64,000 nucleotides of DNA from Microcebus murinus (lineage: Eukaryota > Chordata > Mammalia > Primates > Cheirogaleidae): NCBI RefSeq assembly GCF_040939455.1, contig NC_134108.1:13607501-13671500 (forward strand), written 5' to 3'. Shown in pieces: positions 23,641 through 36,568 of this stretch. The notes under the pieces are model-generated. The model was not told the DNA's origin, did no database searches, and saw only the letters and a program-made list of their open reading frames with translations. The translations under genes and the position numbers were made by a program. How positions within the stretch are numbered: the first letter of the stretch is position 1; each line of letters starts with the position of its first letter.

Positions 23641-25087
23641 TAATCATAATGTCATATGGCAACCTGTATCAAAAGACTGGAATTTTGTTGTTTCTAACTC
23701 GTACTGACTGTAAACAGATGTCTCAAATGTGTCCAACTTTCACCCTCCTTGTCTCTGGAATGGGAATAAAAATGCCTACCTCTCAAAGTAATATTTTCTG
23801 TTACATGGTCGTCTTCCCAGCATCTGCTGGGAGTAAAGCCCTGGAATTCATTTTTGGCTCATGGCCAAGAGTAGGTGAAACACTACTCACAGCAAGACTT
23901 GTTCATCTTAAGTCCGAAGGGCAGAGGTTTCTAACCTTTTCTTAGAAAACAGTTCCTTTGGGCAGTCCCAATTATGCAAATGTAGTTTCAGCTTGGACAT
24001 CAGTTGAACCAGAATTCTAACTCCCAGCCAGACTCCTACCTCTGATGCTCTGTGAATTACAGACTCTGCAGGAGATCAGAATGCTCTCTGCCCTTCGAGT
24101 TGGAGAGGAAAGGGAGGCTTGAAGGGTTGTCTTCTTAGGCACTGTCTTGAGTACAGCTTCAAGTAGGTGAAATTTGTCTCCAAAACTTTTTAGCCTGTGT
24201 TTTCTTAGCTTTTTCCATTCCTAGCAGTATCCACTCCTAGTATGTTCACTGCCTTTCGGCCGTTCTGTATTCTTCTGCCAAAAAACCAAAAATAACCAAA
24301 TGGTAAACAGAATTACACTAATGGGGAAATGCTTAATGGATTCATCATTGTCACCCAACCCAGAGAAATTTTTATTTTAAAAGATCATAACTCAAAAGAA
24401 TGATTTTCTAAGGCTGGTGTTTCAACTAAGGTAGGTTATGGTGCTCACTGTCTGGGCAGCTCGCTCTGCCTGAGGCTGGCCTTGAGAAAGGTCAGTATCC
24501 TGGGCTCATGGCCTAATTCTCCTCTGTTTTCTTGGATATGGAATCACAAATATTTGGGGTCATGAGATACCATAAATATTATCTGCCTAATCATTAATAG
24601 AGCCAATCCTAGGCAGAATTGATCATTAGGAAGTATATGGCACCTTAGAAATATTTTCTTTTTCATCTTCAAAAAGAAGTTCATTTGAAATACACAAAAA
24701 AAGTAAGTGGATTAATAGAGGAATATATGTATTAAAGCAAAATATAACAAAATATTAACAATTTTAGGGTCTAGGTATATATTGGAAGTGCTTACCATAA
24801 AATTCTTCCAGCTTTTCTGTGTTTGAAACTTTTAATAATAAAATGTTGGGGAGGAAAGAAAACTGTTGGGAAGGTGTTTAATGCAATTAATTGGTAATGG
24901 AACAGCACTTTCAGCAAACTTCTTACCGCTCAAATCAATATCATGTTTTGCTAATCTGTAGTGTAGTTCAATTAGAAATATTGTTTGCTATCTCAACCAG
25001 CACTGTAAAATAAAAGTGCTGTATTATGAAGTCAGAGAATTGTAGAATTCTGAAAAGGATCATTCTAGACCTAGTAATAAGAAAACA

Positions 25088-25940
25088 AGCCCATTGTATC
25101 TATAATATAAAGGAACTCTCACAACTCAGTAATAAAAAGACAACCCAATTAAAAGCAAGCAAAGGATTTGACTAGATAGTTCTCAAAGAAGATATACAAA
25201 TGGCCAAGAAACATGAAAAGATTCTTCACATTATTAGCCATTAGGGAAATTCAAATCAAAACCACAGTGAGATAGTACTTCATACCCATTCAGATGGCAG
25301 TAATCAAACATTAGATGAAGATGTAGAAAAATTGGAACCCTACTACTAGTGGGAATGTAAAATGGTGCAACCACTTTGGAAAACAATCTGTAGTGTTACC
25401 ATATGACCCAACATCAGCAAATACACTCCTAGGTACATACTCAAGAGAAATGAAAACATGTATCCATCCAAACACTTGTGCACAAATGTTTGTAACAGCA
25501 TTATTCATAGTAGACAAAAGGTGGAAGCAACCCAAATGTCTTTCAACAGAGGAATTGATAAATAAAATATAGTATATTGATACAATGGAATATATTCAAC
25601 AATAAAAAGGAATGAAGTATTGGTATGTGCTACAATATGGATGAATTTTAAAATATGCTAAGTGAAAGAAACGTGTCACAAAATACCTCCTATTATATGA
25701 TTCCATTTCTGTGACATGTCCAGAAGAGATTGTAGCTGGGAGGTGGGTGGAGAGAAGCAAGAGAGTGGCCACTGATGGCTACAGGGATTTTTTTTGAGTC
25801 ATGAAAATATTCTAAAATTTATTGTGGTGATCATTGCATAACTCTGTTAATATACTAAAACCACTGAATTGTACACTTTAAACAGGTGAATTGTGTGGTA
25901 TGGGAAATGTATCTCAGTAAAGCTATTATATAAGGGAAAA
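25088..25940 (+). mobile_element. Old L1 3' end (L1M type)
   Basis: ATATACAAATGGCCAAGAAA, CCACAGTGAGATAGTACTTC and AAATTGTGTGGTATG-like tail ending CTCAGTAAAGCTATTATA. Related to but distinct from the copy at 1770-2526. Confidence 0.8.
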
Positions 25941-26095
25941 AAGAAGGAAAAGAAACAAAAATAAATAAAAATGAAAACAACAGAGAAATAAAGGAACGTT
26001 CCAACAGCCATAGGAATCGTGTCCGCACTGCTGGCCACTGTCCCTGCCTCCCGCACACTGCTCTCTACATGCCTGGGGCTCTGTCATTCTTCCTG

Positions 26096-26225
26096 CTTCA
26101 CTTCCTTCTCTTCTTTACCTGTTTTTTCTTTTTTCTTTTTCATTTTTACTTCTGTTTTCTTTCTTTCTTTTTTTTTTCTTCTCTATCCTTTTTTCCCATC
26201 TTTCCCTTGTCTTTTCAATTTCTTT
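26096..26225 (+). repeat. Pyrimidine-rich tract
   Basis: About 130 bases of nearly pure C/T with long T-runs. Low-complexity sequence. Confidence 0.8.
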
Positions 26226-26543
26226 CAGAAGGCACTCGGGGTGTTTTAGGGGGGAAAAGTGCATTCACTGATGTTGTATCATATCTAAACAGAACTAATT
26301 GTTGTTTGGAGATGGATTATTCAGAATCTTTAATAAGCTAATGTGCATATGAGTCTGAAAGAACCATAGGGTTCAGCATCTACCACTTGTATTTAATGGC
26401 AAATTCTAGACTTCAGGAAACAGTGGACTAAAAAGATATATTAATACGACTATTGCTCATTTTAGTCCTAGTTTATTTTCTGTTTTCCTCAGGGTTATGG
26501 ACTCCTCTCTAATTATCGTTTTGCCTATTTCTAAACTTTTCAG

Positions 26544-26702
26544 CTCTCCTTGAGGCGGCAGCAAGTAAGTGAAAGATTGAACGAGTGGGCAGTCTTCAGT
26601 GAAAAGAACAAGGAGCTTTGTGAGTGGTTGACTCAAATGGAAAGCAAAGTGTCCCAAAATGGAGACATCCTCATTGAGGAAATGATCGAGAAGCTCAAGA
26701 AG
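26544..26702 (+). CDS. SYNE2: SYNE2 exon g (spectrin-repeat rod)
   Basis: Acceptor AAACTTTTCAG, donor AAGAAG|GTACAG. It is 53 codons, symmetric phase 0, starting LSLRRQQVSERLNEWAVF and ending MIEKLKK. It contains helix A of a repeat with the paired Trp residues (LNEWAVF and LCEWLTQME) and the A-B loop. The sequence is almost unchanged from the human protein as I remember it. Confidence 0.95.
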
Positions 26703-29158
26703 GTACAGAATACGCGGTTGCTTACGTTTCCACCCTTCGTAATGCTTAGGTACACTTCTAACAGGTGCCGAAGACGGCTCTACTCATAATTACTTTCCTG
26801 TCAAGGGGGCACTATATTTTAAAGGTTTTAATTTTTAATTTGAAATAAGCATGCATGGGAAGGCCTGCTTTACATATAAAATACATAGAATACTTTCAGT
26901 TGATGATGAAATAGATTATCTTTTGGAGTTTTAGCTACCTGGTCTGTAGGAATCATTTTATGAGTATTAGTTTTCTTTTATTTTGTTTTTCTGTTTTTGT
27001 TTTTAAAGAGATAAAGTCATTGTAGAGAAACTAAAAGAAAAAATTCTTAGGATAAATGTTAACTGACATTTTCTCTCCAAAACATGATTTATAGGCCATA
27101 GATAGGAATGAAGACTTTCCTCAAAATTTTGGCTTTGTATTATATTCAAGTTATGTATGTGCTATTAAATTGTTTTATATATTCAGTTGGATCTAGAACA
27201 TTTCTTATGTCTATATAGAGCTGATCAAATTTACTAACATTTAAAAAGTTTTGATAATTTCAGTGTTGTTTATATATCATTTTTGAATAATTAATCATCT
27301 TACTGTTATTTTAGTTTGTATTTCTCATTAGCACACATATCACCATCTATTATATAATGTATACCTTATATTTACTTGTTCATTGTCTATCCAAATGGAA
27401 GCCTCACTGGTCTATAAACTTCATGGGAACTGTGGACTTTGTCTGTTTTGATCATTGCTATGTCCCCTGTACCCAAAGCAATGCCTAACTTCTCAGAGGC
27501 ACTCAGTATTTATTTAATCAATGAATTATGGTTTCATTCTTTTTGAAAATAAATATAAGTGGTTCTTAGGAAAAAATGTCTTAATCTATACACATATATA
27601 GAGAGAAAATTAAAACTTTAAAAGCCAACAGAAAATATTAATGTTACAGTAGATTGCAAATTCTATGTATATTTGTTTATTTGATGCTGTAAACCTATGA
27701 AATGTGGCCTGAAATGAGATAGATGTCATTTTAGCATCTGCTAACAATTGCACTTTGCTAGTTGCTGGGTGTTGTATGTGGTGTCTCTTTTTATAAAGGA
27801 AAATAATATCAAGGTTTGGTAATTTTGACAATATAGAAGAAAGCAATTGCTAAAAAAATGGAAACAAAGATATTAATGTTTACTGGTATTAACACTCAAA
27901 AACAGAACAGTTCAATTTTAAAGACAATCCAAAAGAATTGCTTTACTAGAAATACTTTCTAAGGCTTGGAGTAATTCATTTGAAATAAACATTTCTCAAT
28001 AAGACCACCTCAAATGTATGATGAAATATTATAACTATTAAATAAATGCATCCAATGTAGTAGTCTTTGAATCCCATTGTGTTGAAATAACATAAAAAGG
28101 AGGGCATGAGGAGAGCACTAAACACTGGACTGGAATAAAATTTCACTGGCCCCTCTCCTTCCTCTGGGGCCCTTTTTGCTTAGACAGATGACTTGGGAGG
28201 GTAGCCCTGTTCCCACACCAACTTTAGAGGAAGAGAAGGTTAAAATACTCATGCTCATATAATACCTGTCTTCATATATTATTTTGCTGAGAAAATATTT
28301 GCTCTACACTAGGAGCTTAAGCCAAAAATGAAAGGGTTGGTCCTAAAGATTGGATCCTGTTCCTGTGTCAGAGCGTAAGAGGACATGGAGGTGGGAAATG
28401 TCCTTTCATCATCACTTAAATCACAGCATTTAGTGCCTATCTCTTGCGTATAAACCACTTGGAGTCTGTTCTCTTTAACTAAAATAACTTTAAGAGAAGC
28501 TACACAGAAATTGGGTAAATCAAGAAGGTTTGAGGCCCACTAATCCTCTAAAATTAATCGCTATTATTCTTGAAAGTTAATGTATCATTGATTTATGTGT
28601 TGCAAAATATTGGCATTGCATGGATGATATCTCCTTAAAATGAAGGAGCTCTTTTAAAATATTCTGCACAAATAACATAATTGACATACACACACATATA
28701 CATGTTTACATATATACATTGCATATGTCAATTGAATAGGTATTTGTATGTATATGTGGCAATTATTTGTATTAGACTTTATTCTAAATATAATATCAGG
28801 TTAGTGATTACAGCAATAAGGTATAATTTCCCAGTGTTAAAATCCTTCAAGTTTTATTTTTTGTATTTATGTATGTACTTTTATTGTTTTTTAATGCTCA
28901 TTTTAAGTAAATAGAGATCATTCCCCCATTTCCTTCAAGAACACTTATATAAAAATTTAATCCTGACTGTGCATACAAAGTGAAAATAATGAGTACTACT
29001 AATCCCTGTGCACATGGACTGATGTTCACATGGTGTTTCTCATGCCTGAACTATTTCCAAGCAGTAGAAAATTGTAACTACCATGATTCTAGTAGAGGTG
29101 GGACTGAATCCATTGAGAATATGCTTTCTGACCTCTGTGATTGGTATTTATTACACAG
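26703..29158 (+). other. SYNE2: SYNE2 intron g-h
   Basis: An L2 3' end lies near 27330-27530. The rest is AT-rich intron with a short CA/TA-rich patch at 28684-28725. Confidence 0.8.
27330..27530 (+). mobile_element. L2 3' end
   Basis: TATAAACTTCATGGGAACTG, TATGTCCCCTGTACCCAAAG and ACTCAGTATTTATTTAATCA follow L2 order. Confidence 0.6.
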
Positions 29159-29325
29159 GATTATCAAGAAGAAATTGCTATTGCCCAAGAGAACAAAATA
29201 CAGCTCCAGCAAATGGGAGAACGTCTTGCTAAAGCCAGCCACGAAAGCAAAGCATCCGAGATTGAATACAAGCTTGGAAAGGTCAACGACCGATGGCAAC
29301 ATCTTCTAGACCTCATTGCAGCCAG
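29159..29325 (+). CDS. SYNE2: SYNE2 exon h (spectrin-repeat rod)
   Basis: Acceptor TTATTACACAG, donor GCCAG|GTAAAG. It is 55 codons plus two bases (phase 0 in, phase 2 out). It starts DYQEEIAIAQENKIQLQQM and ends HLLDLIAA plus a split Arg. It provides helices B and C of the repeat begun in exon g, with the helix-C Trp in VNDRWQHLL. It is the last exon before the 13.6-kb intron. Its phase-2 end is matched by the alternative start exon at 36569-36660, so either can be joined to exon i. Confidence 0.95.
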
Positions 29326-30044
29326 GTAAAGAGGACCCAAGTAAATAGGACATGTGTAGGCAACATTTTAAAGCCTTTCAGTCCACCTTTCATTTCAGCT
29401 AAAGGTGATCCAATAAGTCACTCTCTCTTTCTGGCTTATTCTATATTTTGAAAAATGTTCATGCTGTTTTCATAAATGGCACTTTCATTAACTTGAAAAT
29501 TCTCCTTCTTATTTCATAAATCTAGTGTTTGCATGTAGCTGAGAGAGAGAGAGTCATATTAATACATATCCAAACAAAATCCATTTTCGAGAGATAATTA
29601 TTTCAGGGCTTCATGAGTATTCAGCCTCCTATCAGGAAGAAAGAGAAACTGCTGACCGTCTTTGTGGAGGGTGTTGTTGTCTGCAGTAGCAAAACACATA
29701 TATTACAAAATTCCTACTCTATTTTTAGTTAGTGAGGTGTGGGAATAAATCCAATTATTGCCACTCTGCTCAGTTGTACAAATTGGCCGCTGCGTTATCA
29801 TAATTTTGTGCTTAGTTTTAGTAATAAACGATGAGTATCTGCCTCACATCTCAGAGGAATATTACATTCTGTTTCTGTCATAGAAGGGCAGGGTGAGTAA
29901 ATGGGATAAAAGTTAAAAAGAGAAGTATATGCGGATGTTTATGAGCAATATGAAATTCTGATATGCTGAATGATGCACTATGTTATTTGATATAAGAAGA
30001 AGGAATGACTAAATAGATGCTTTGTTTTAGGTGAGCTTTCTTCA

Positions 30045-30475
30045 TGTTGGAATGTAGGCACCCTAGGGTCAGACAGCTTTATCTATTTTATTCACTATAC
30101 ATCAGAAACACCAAGAACAGTGCCTAAATGTAATGCGGGCTCAATAGATATTTCAATGAGGCCAGGCACAGTGGCTCACGCCTGTGATCCCAGCACTCTG
30201 GGAGGCCGAGGCAGGAGGATGGCTTGAGGTCAGGAGTTCGAGATCAGCCTGAGCAAGAGCAAGTCCCTGTCGCTACAAAAAAATAGAGAGATTAGCCAGG
30301 TGTGCATAATTATAGTCCCAGCTACTCGGGAGGCTGAGATGAGAGCCCAGGAGTTTGAGGTTGCAGTGAGTTATGATGACACCACCGGACTCTAGCCAGG
30401 GTGACCGAGCAAGATTCTGTCTCAAAAAATGTATATATTTCAATGAATAAATGAATGAATATTTGAATATCTGAG
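30045..30475 (+). mobile_element. L2 3' end split by an Alu
   Basis: L2 tail sequence (TGTAGGCACCCTAGGGTCAG ... GGGCTCAATAGATATTTCAA) continues after 30446 as TAAATGAATGAATATTTG. The Alu sits between. Confidence 0.6.
30160..30430 (+). mobile_element. Alu, full-length
   Basis: Starts GGCCAGGCACAGTGGCTCAC and ends CTGTCTCAAAAAAT. The 12-bp direct repeat ATATTTCAATGA at 30148-30159 and 30435-30446 is an exact target-site duplication. Confidence 0.9.
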
Positions 30476-30819
30476 TGGATGTTCTTCATGGCAGTTAGGC
30501 GAGTGGGACTATTACAAATGCAGCTGATCCACAGCTGTTTTGGGTTTATCCCACAGCACATTTTTAAAATCTGAGTTTCTTTCCTTAGCCATGCAGCATA
30601 AAGGTGGACGCAAATAGTGTCCTTTGCATGCTGTGTGCACTAAAACTGCATATGGGCATGACAATTCTGTAAGCTGATATTGAAAATAGTTTGTATTTTT
30701 TTTCTATAAGGGAGTTATCCAAAAGTGTCTAACTCAAGAAGGTGAGATTATAATTTATTTTAGTGGTAATGAAACAAAAATGGAGTAAGTATATTTTAAC
30801 TTTTAAAATGTTTAACAAT

Positions 30820-31050
30820 AGCACTGTAATAGTTCACATTTATTGAACAGTTCATTTGTGCTGGTGACCAGGCTGCAGGCGTCATATGCTTCTTCTCATG
30901 TATTGTTCATAGCACCCTTTGAGGTGGGCCTTGTTATTATAATACCCACTTTACAGATGCAGAGGCTGAGGCTCAGGCTTGCCCAGGGACATGCATGTGT
31001 TGAGTGGCAGAGACTGCTCTCTCTGACTCCTAAGTCCATTGTGCTCTCCT
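30820..31050 (+). mobile_element. MIR SINE
   Basis: CACATTTATTGAACAGTTCA, CCCACTTTACAGATGCAGAG and GCTGAGGCTCAGGCTTGCCC: near-complete MIR core and flanks. Confidence 0.75.
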
Positions 31051-32664
31051 GCCTGTCAGGGTTGGGATTCCTTTTCCCTCTTAGAATAGATCAGTGGAAG
31101 ACAGGGTCTGTTATTGATCTTGATGATCTAATTTCCAGATCCTTTGTAAAGTACTTACAGTGTGACAGCGACTATAAGAAACTATGGGGATGCAATGACA
31201 GAAGCCCCTTCGTTCTAGGGTAGGACTATAAACATGCAAGGAAATGAAATGAAACAATGAGCTAAGTGCATGCTCTGGTAAAGGCACTATGGAAGACACA
31301 GAAACAACATTTTAGCTTGAATTACTCTAAGTTTTAGATAGATGTAGGTTTTAGAAATCTAATGCCATATGTTCAGGCTCTCTTTTCAGACACTAAAATG
31401 ATAACAAAATCTTGTTTCCAAAGAAGAAATTGAAGCCCTTTGTGCTATAAATATCCTTAGGGAAACTGCCCACTCGGTAAACACCCCTGGGAATTTTTTT
31501 CTGCCAAATTATGACTCATGGATTGATTTACGTTTCCATGTAATCCAGTTGAGCTAGTTAATATTCTTCTCTAACTCTTAGTGGCTCAATGGTGTAGAGA
31601 ATGGGGAGGCACTATGTCAAAGATATTTTAAATTAAATTTAATGTAATTTAGTTGTAAACGGTAGCTTAGTGTATTCCCAGCTATTAGCCAGCATTACAG
31701 CAAATGAGTTTGGTACTTTCTCCTCAAAGTCATATTCATGTATAACATTTTTGCCTGGCTGTTCAGGTGAGAATTTTCTAGATGCTGTTTAGTTTACTGT
31801 CTCAAAAGATACATTAACAATCTTGAATCAATTATATATTTATAAGGTACACATGCTTTGCACTGTAGCCAGTAAAGTGCTCACATGTGTTTCCACTTAC
31901 GAAGAGCCTCACCATACAGAGATATAATTCCCATGGGAATGGGAATTGGATATGTGTTGTCCGTTGTGTCCTTCCAGGTTAGACCATGGCATGCTGATCA
32001 TTAGATTGTCCTGGAGTTTAATGCCACTGTGGATTCACAGTCTCCCTTGCAGCCTCTCCCGAAAGACACTTGGCTATCACATTCGTGTTCCATTTCCTTG
32101 TTTATTGATGCTTCATTAGTGCACAGACTTGATGAATATTCCCACACCCATCTCCAACTATGAACTGAAGTATTAGGTTTCATGATTCAGTCTCATTCAC
32201 GACTCTTCCCTCTTCCAACTTTTTTTCACTCTGATTCATTAAAGCAGAACATAACCTACTGTATACCTTTTGATATTTCTGTGCTATTTTGGTCCTCTTG
32301 TGGGAATGGAAAGGTTATTTTTGATGATGATCATATTTCTGGGTGAACATCTTCCCAGCTAATATAAAACATGAACTATATCTTCCAATTTTTGATCACA
32401 GAAGCAAAGAAAGAAAGAAGAAAAAGATAAACTAATAAAAACCCTATTACATATATGCAAATAGAATACAGACTTTAGAGTCAATGTCATATCACCATTG
32501 GATTAGCTTAGACCATTCTGAGTACAAAACAGTTATGTTTTGCACTGAGTTATTAGACTAACTGTATCACCAAGCATTGTTAGTTTCTTTTAGGGCAACA
32601 AAAGTTGCTCTAGGAACATTTAGGGCTCAACGGATAATATTCTAGTATTCATTTCGTACTTTCT

Positions 32665-32890
32665 AGATTTGAGCTGCCCAGTGCAGCAGTCACTAGCTAC
32701 AGGTGGCTATTTAAATTAATTGAATAAATTAAATTGATTACAATTCAATTACACTTTAATTTTAATTATAGTTCATTGCACTAGCTGCATTTTCAGTGCT
32801 GAATAACCACATGAGGATAGTGGCTACCTTATTGGATACTGAAGATGCAGAACATTTTTATCATCTCAGAAAGTTCTATTGTTTAGTGTT
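32665..32890 (+). mobile_element. Old hAT-type MITE (name uncertain)
   Basis: AGCTACAGGTGGCTATTTAA on the left is mirrored by CCACATGAGGATAGTGGCTA on the right, with GAACATTTTTATCATCTCAG beyond. This pattern is common to an old nonautonomous DNA element. Confidence 0.5.
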
Positions 32891-33317
32891 GGCCTAGACA
32901 ACTCAAAATGTCTCTGAGCCCTGGGCCTTCATTAAGAGTCACCATAAACTGCCCCTGGTGAAGCATCACTCTAATTTCTGTAAAACTGCCTTTGAGGATA
33001 CTGGCTCTCATTTTTGTCTGTGACCCCTATACAAAAACCCGCATAGCAATTTCTCTAGAGCTCGGGACTAACAGGACATTTGTCTTTAGCATTAATTGTT
33101 CAATGCTCCTTATGATGCATAATGAATTATATTTCACATTTCCCATTAGAGTATCTAGGAAGGTCGGATTCAACTTGTTTGTTCTAACCTGTTGTTGTTG
33201 TTTTACCCGGACCTTCTAATACAGTAATTTTATCTACCCTGTACGAAACCTAAACCCCCATCACCAAAACAAAGGCACATGGCAGTTATTTGGCTCTTTT
33301 AGGTTTTGCTTTTTTTC

Positions 33318-33640
33318 AATCACAACTTTGTTGAGATACAATTTACGTGCCATATAACTCACCTATCTAGAGTTTATAATTCATGGATTTCTTGTGTATT
33401 TATAGAGCTGTGCATCTATTTTCACAATCGATTTTAAAACATTTTTCATCACCCCTAAATAAAAACCGTACTACCCATTAGCAGTCACTCTTTCTTCCCC
33501 TCCGCCCTCCCCGCTTCTCCCAGCTCTGGGAAGCCACGAATCTACTTTCTGTCTCTACGTTTACCTGTTCTGGATAGTTCATGCACATGGATCATACAGT
33601 TTGTGGTCTTATAATTCTCTTCAACATTTTGTAGAAGTAA
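33318..33640 (-). mobile_element. L1 3' UTR fragment
   Basis: TTTGTTGAGATACAATTTAC, ATCACCCCTAAATAAAAACC and TCTGGATAGTTCATGCACAT match the antisense of an L1M 3' end. Confidence 0.65.
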
Positions 33641-33699
33641 AGTAAAAACAAACACAATTTTAAAAAATTATTGGATGTCTACCATGTACGCAGTACTGT

Positions 33700-33905
33700 G
33701 CCCGTTGCTATGGGGCAGAGGTTGGCACGTGTTTTCTGCACAGGACCAGATAATAAATATGTTTGGCTTTTGGGGACCAAATAGTCTCTGTTGCAACCAC
33801 TCTGCCATTGTAGAGTGAAAGCAGCCACAGAAAATACGTAAATAGAAAACCGTGGGTGTACTCCCATAAAATTGTATTTATCAAAACAGGTGGCCAGCTG
33901 TAGTC
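33700..33905 (-). mobile_element. hAT-Charlie MITE (MER1/MER3 type)
   Basis: GGACCAGATAATAAATATGT, TGCAACCACTCTGCCATTGT, TAAAATTGTATTTATCAAAA in order. The terminal CAG...CTG repeats are eroded. Confidence 0.65.
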
Positions 33906-34394
33906 TGCTGGTGCTTGCTCTAGGGATGTAACCATGAAAAAGAAAATGGTCCCTGACGAAGCAAGGGTGACAAGGCACAGTCACCAGTGGCTGCACACAC
34001 AGGGCTTTTCCCTCTGTGCTGTCTTCTGCCGCTCTCCTGCCCGCGGCCTGGCCAGCTCAGCTCCTGGTGTCCTTCATGCTCTTCCTTTTCTTCAGGTTAG
34101 ATCAGAGTCTTCCTACCTGCCTAGCGGGCTTTCTGGGCTTCTCCTTCATGGCATTGCCCTGAAGTGTGTGGGATCCTCTGTGATCAGTTGTTTACAGTCT
34201 GTTCTCTCTACTAAAACGTACGTGGATCCAGTCTCCATAGCGACCCCAGAACCTAACGGAGTTCTTTGCACATAGCGGTCCCGCCAGTACTTGTTGGGCT
34301 TCTCAAATCTAAGGCATACGGTGACAGTGCCACCTAGGCAGGGGAGCTGTGCAGCCGGGCTCAGGGGCTCGACTGCCTCTGTCCTCAAGTGTTT

Positions 34395-34560
34395 CTGCCT
34401 CACCAAGCTGCTTATCTTCTCAGTACCTCGGTTGCCGCGTGTGCGAAGTGGGTATGGGAAGAGTAGCTAACTCGCGAGGTTATTAGGGGGATTAAATGAG
34501 ATAGCACCTGTAAACCCTTAGCACAGAACGTGCTCAGTCAAGGTCACCTTTCATCCCAGA
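34395..34560 (+). mobile_element. MIR SINE
   Basis: GAGGTTATTAGGGGGATTAA, AGATAGCACCTGTAAACCCT and AACGTGCTCAGTCAAGG: 3' MIR pattern. Confidence 0.65.
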
Positions 34561-34769
34561 GGGAGTTTAAAACACCGCACGTGCAGTGCAAGGACGGCGT
34601 CGTGGAGTCCATAGCGGCTGCTCTCAGGAGGGGTTTCAGTCTAAATGGAGTTCTACCCACATTGGAGGCCAAAGGAAACTTAATCCTGGGAACCTATGTC
34701 TAGTGTTATTACCTAAGAGTGGTCAAGCCAGAAGGTGCCGGGTAAGGATCAGGAATGCATTGATGCAAC

Positions 34770-34990
34770 AAGTATGGAAACAGCACCGAACTAATCAAGA
34801 GGCTGGAGTTTATCCACCTCTTGTGTGGTTCTGCTGTGTGATCTACGGCTTACTGAATAACTTCTCTGAGCCTGAGCCCCAGATTCCTCATTTTCAAAAT
34901 GGTCCTTAAACTAACTGCCACATCACCAGTGAGACAATGCAAGGGAAAGGACTGCCTGTATACCGTAAAACACTGGGTACGCCAGTGTCA
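34770..34990 (+). mobile_element. MIR SINE relic
   Basis: CTGTGTGATCTACGGCTTAC and TCTGAGCCTGAGCCCCAGAT fit the MIR core. Diverged. Confidence 0.5.
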
Positions 34991-35110
34991 TTCTTTTAGA
35001 AAGCGACAGAGTATTTCATAGTGCAAATATACTATGACTTATTCAGTGTTTTCTTTGTTTACAAACATTGGTATTGTTGTCATTTTTTGCTATTACAACA
35101 ATCTTTTAAA

Positions 35111-35132
35111 GCCTTGCCTTGCCTTGCCTTGC
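35111..35132 (+). repeat. (GCCTT)n microsatellite
   Basis: Four tandem GCCTT units plus a partial. Short. Confidence 0.8.
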
Positions 35133-36239
35133 ATTTAGTTCACTGGAATAAATATACCATGCTAACAATAATGAGCATGAAAAAAAGCAAAACATTTTTA
35201 AACCCATAAGGAAAACTAAATATGGTAAAAGGAATTAAACTAAGGAAATTTTGATTAAACTTTCTGAAGATCTCAGGTTTTTTAAAATGTTAATTATGAT
35301 CAAGAAAAAACAAACTTACCTACTCTGATGAAATTATGACCAATATATTCCTTTGATCAAAGCTTATATATTTCCATTTCTGATTATTAAAAATAATATA
35401 TCAGAGTGATTGTTTTATAAAAGAATTCACCATAGGTTATCTTTAAGTACTGAATTTTGTGGAGTTTTGTATTTCTTATACAACACTTCTTTATTTCTTT
35501 TATAAAGAAAATGTATTTCCTCCAGTATTCTGTTTTAAAAACAATCAATTCACATGACCAGAACCAAATGCTTTATTTTAGTTATAATTCATCCAATAGG
35601 CCTTTTAAAAAAGAACTTAGAAAATATTAATGATTTATTTATTTATAATTTACTTGTGTGTATACTTTACTCAAAAAAGGACTTCAAGCAACCAGCATTA
35701 GTTATATTTTATTACATTATCAGTAATTAACAATTTGGAGACTTGTCTTTAAAAGTTTAAATTATGAACTTAGTTTTATTAGCACAGGAAAAATTGGAAA
35801 ACTCTTAAAAATCCACAAAAGAAAAATATTTATCTGAAATCCCACCAAGCAAACGAACAGATAGGGTCTTTTTTTTTTATTATCTTTAAATGAACATATT
35901 CTTTTTATCACCTTACATCATTTGTTTCAAAAGACAAAGGTTTTCAATATGTAAGAAAAGAATAACATTTCCTCATTATCTTTCATGCTCAAATAGTCTA
36001 TTCAAAGGTAAATACCAGGTACTTTTCCCTCCCACCTTCCCAAACAACCCCCAAAATTACTTACATGAGCAAGCTGGCATATTGAACTCAAGGAAAAAAG
36101 AAGTTGCTCATTTTGCTACTACCACTTGTGGAGGTTTTGTTTATTCGTTTGCATTGGAATGATTTGTTTTGTCAAATAGCTTTCCCAGTGAAACAAACCC
36201 CCCTCAAGAAAAGTTGACTGGTCCCTGCAGAAGAGCAGA

Positions 36240-36568
36240 GTTGTCTGCAGCCGGCATTATTTTTGGTATCCTTTCTTTAGACCTGTTGCTTCCTCCTCCT
36301 CGCAGATTACACTGAGCTTCTTCCCCTTCTTACACTCGTGGCCTACATTCCAGGAGATCAAGCCTGGCACATGTTAATGAATGTGGGTTTTATTTAGAAA
36401 CATGACCACTTGTCACTGCTCAGTGTCATGTTATCGGGCAGAGACAACCAACATTTGTCTAGAGGGAGCATTTTCATACTTCTATACACAGACAAGGGGA
36501 AACTTTCATCCCCACGCAGGATTTAGCCTTTTGCTCTGCAGAGCCCAACTTTTGCAAGTGGAAGCTTC
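36240..36568 (+). promoter_or_regulatory. Putative internal promoter / 5' UTR of the short isoform
   Basis: The segment upstream of the candidate alpha-1 start codon is repeat-free to my eye. It carries a TEAD/MCAT-like CATTCCA at 36346-36352 and three E-boxes: CACATG (36368), CACTTG (36407) and CATTTG (36452). An AT-rich TTTTATTTAG (36388-36397) resembles a TATA or degenerate MEF2 box. This set is typical of muscle promoters, but short motifs occur often by chance. The transcription start is not identifiable by sequence alone, and the evidence is mainly the position before the start exon. Confidence 0.35.

Larger units (their letters stand above)
19445..26543 (+). other. SYNE2: SYNE2 intron f-g
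   Basis: L2 end (20040-20170), two Alu copies (20326-20655 and 20745-20885), an MST-type LTR inside a duplicated segment (21640-22340), MIR-like pieces (23380-23640), an L1 end (25088-25940) and a pyrimidine-rich tract (26096-26225). Bases 22345-23370 and 23645-25085 hold nothing I recognise. Confidence 0.8.

Noticed and set aside
26019..26341. Leu/Phe-rich frames near 26.1 kb
   Set aside because: They translate the pyrimidine-rich tract, which gives Phe, Ser and Leu codons by composition.
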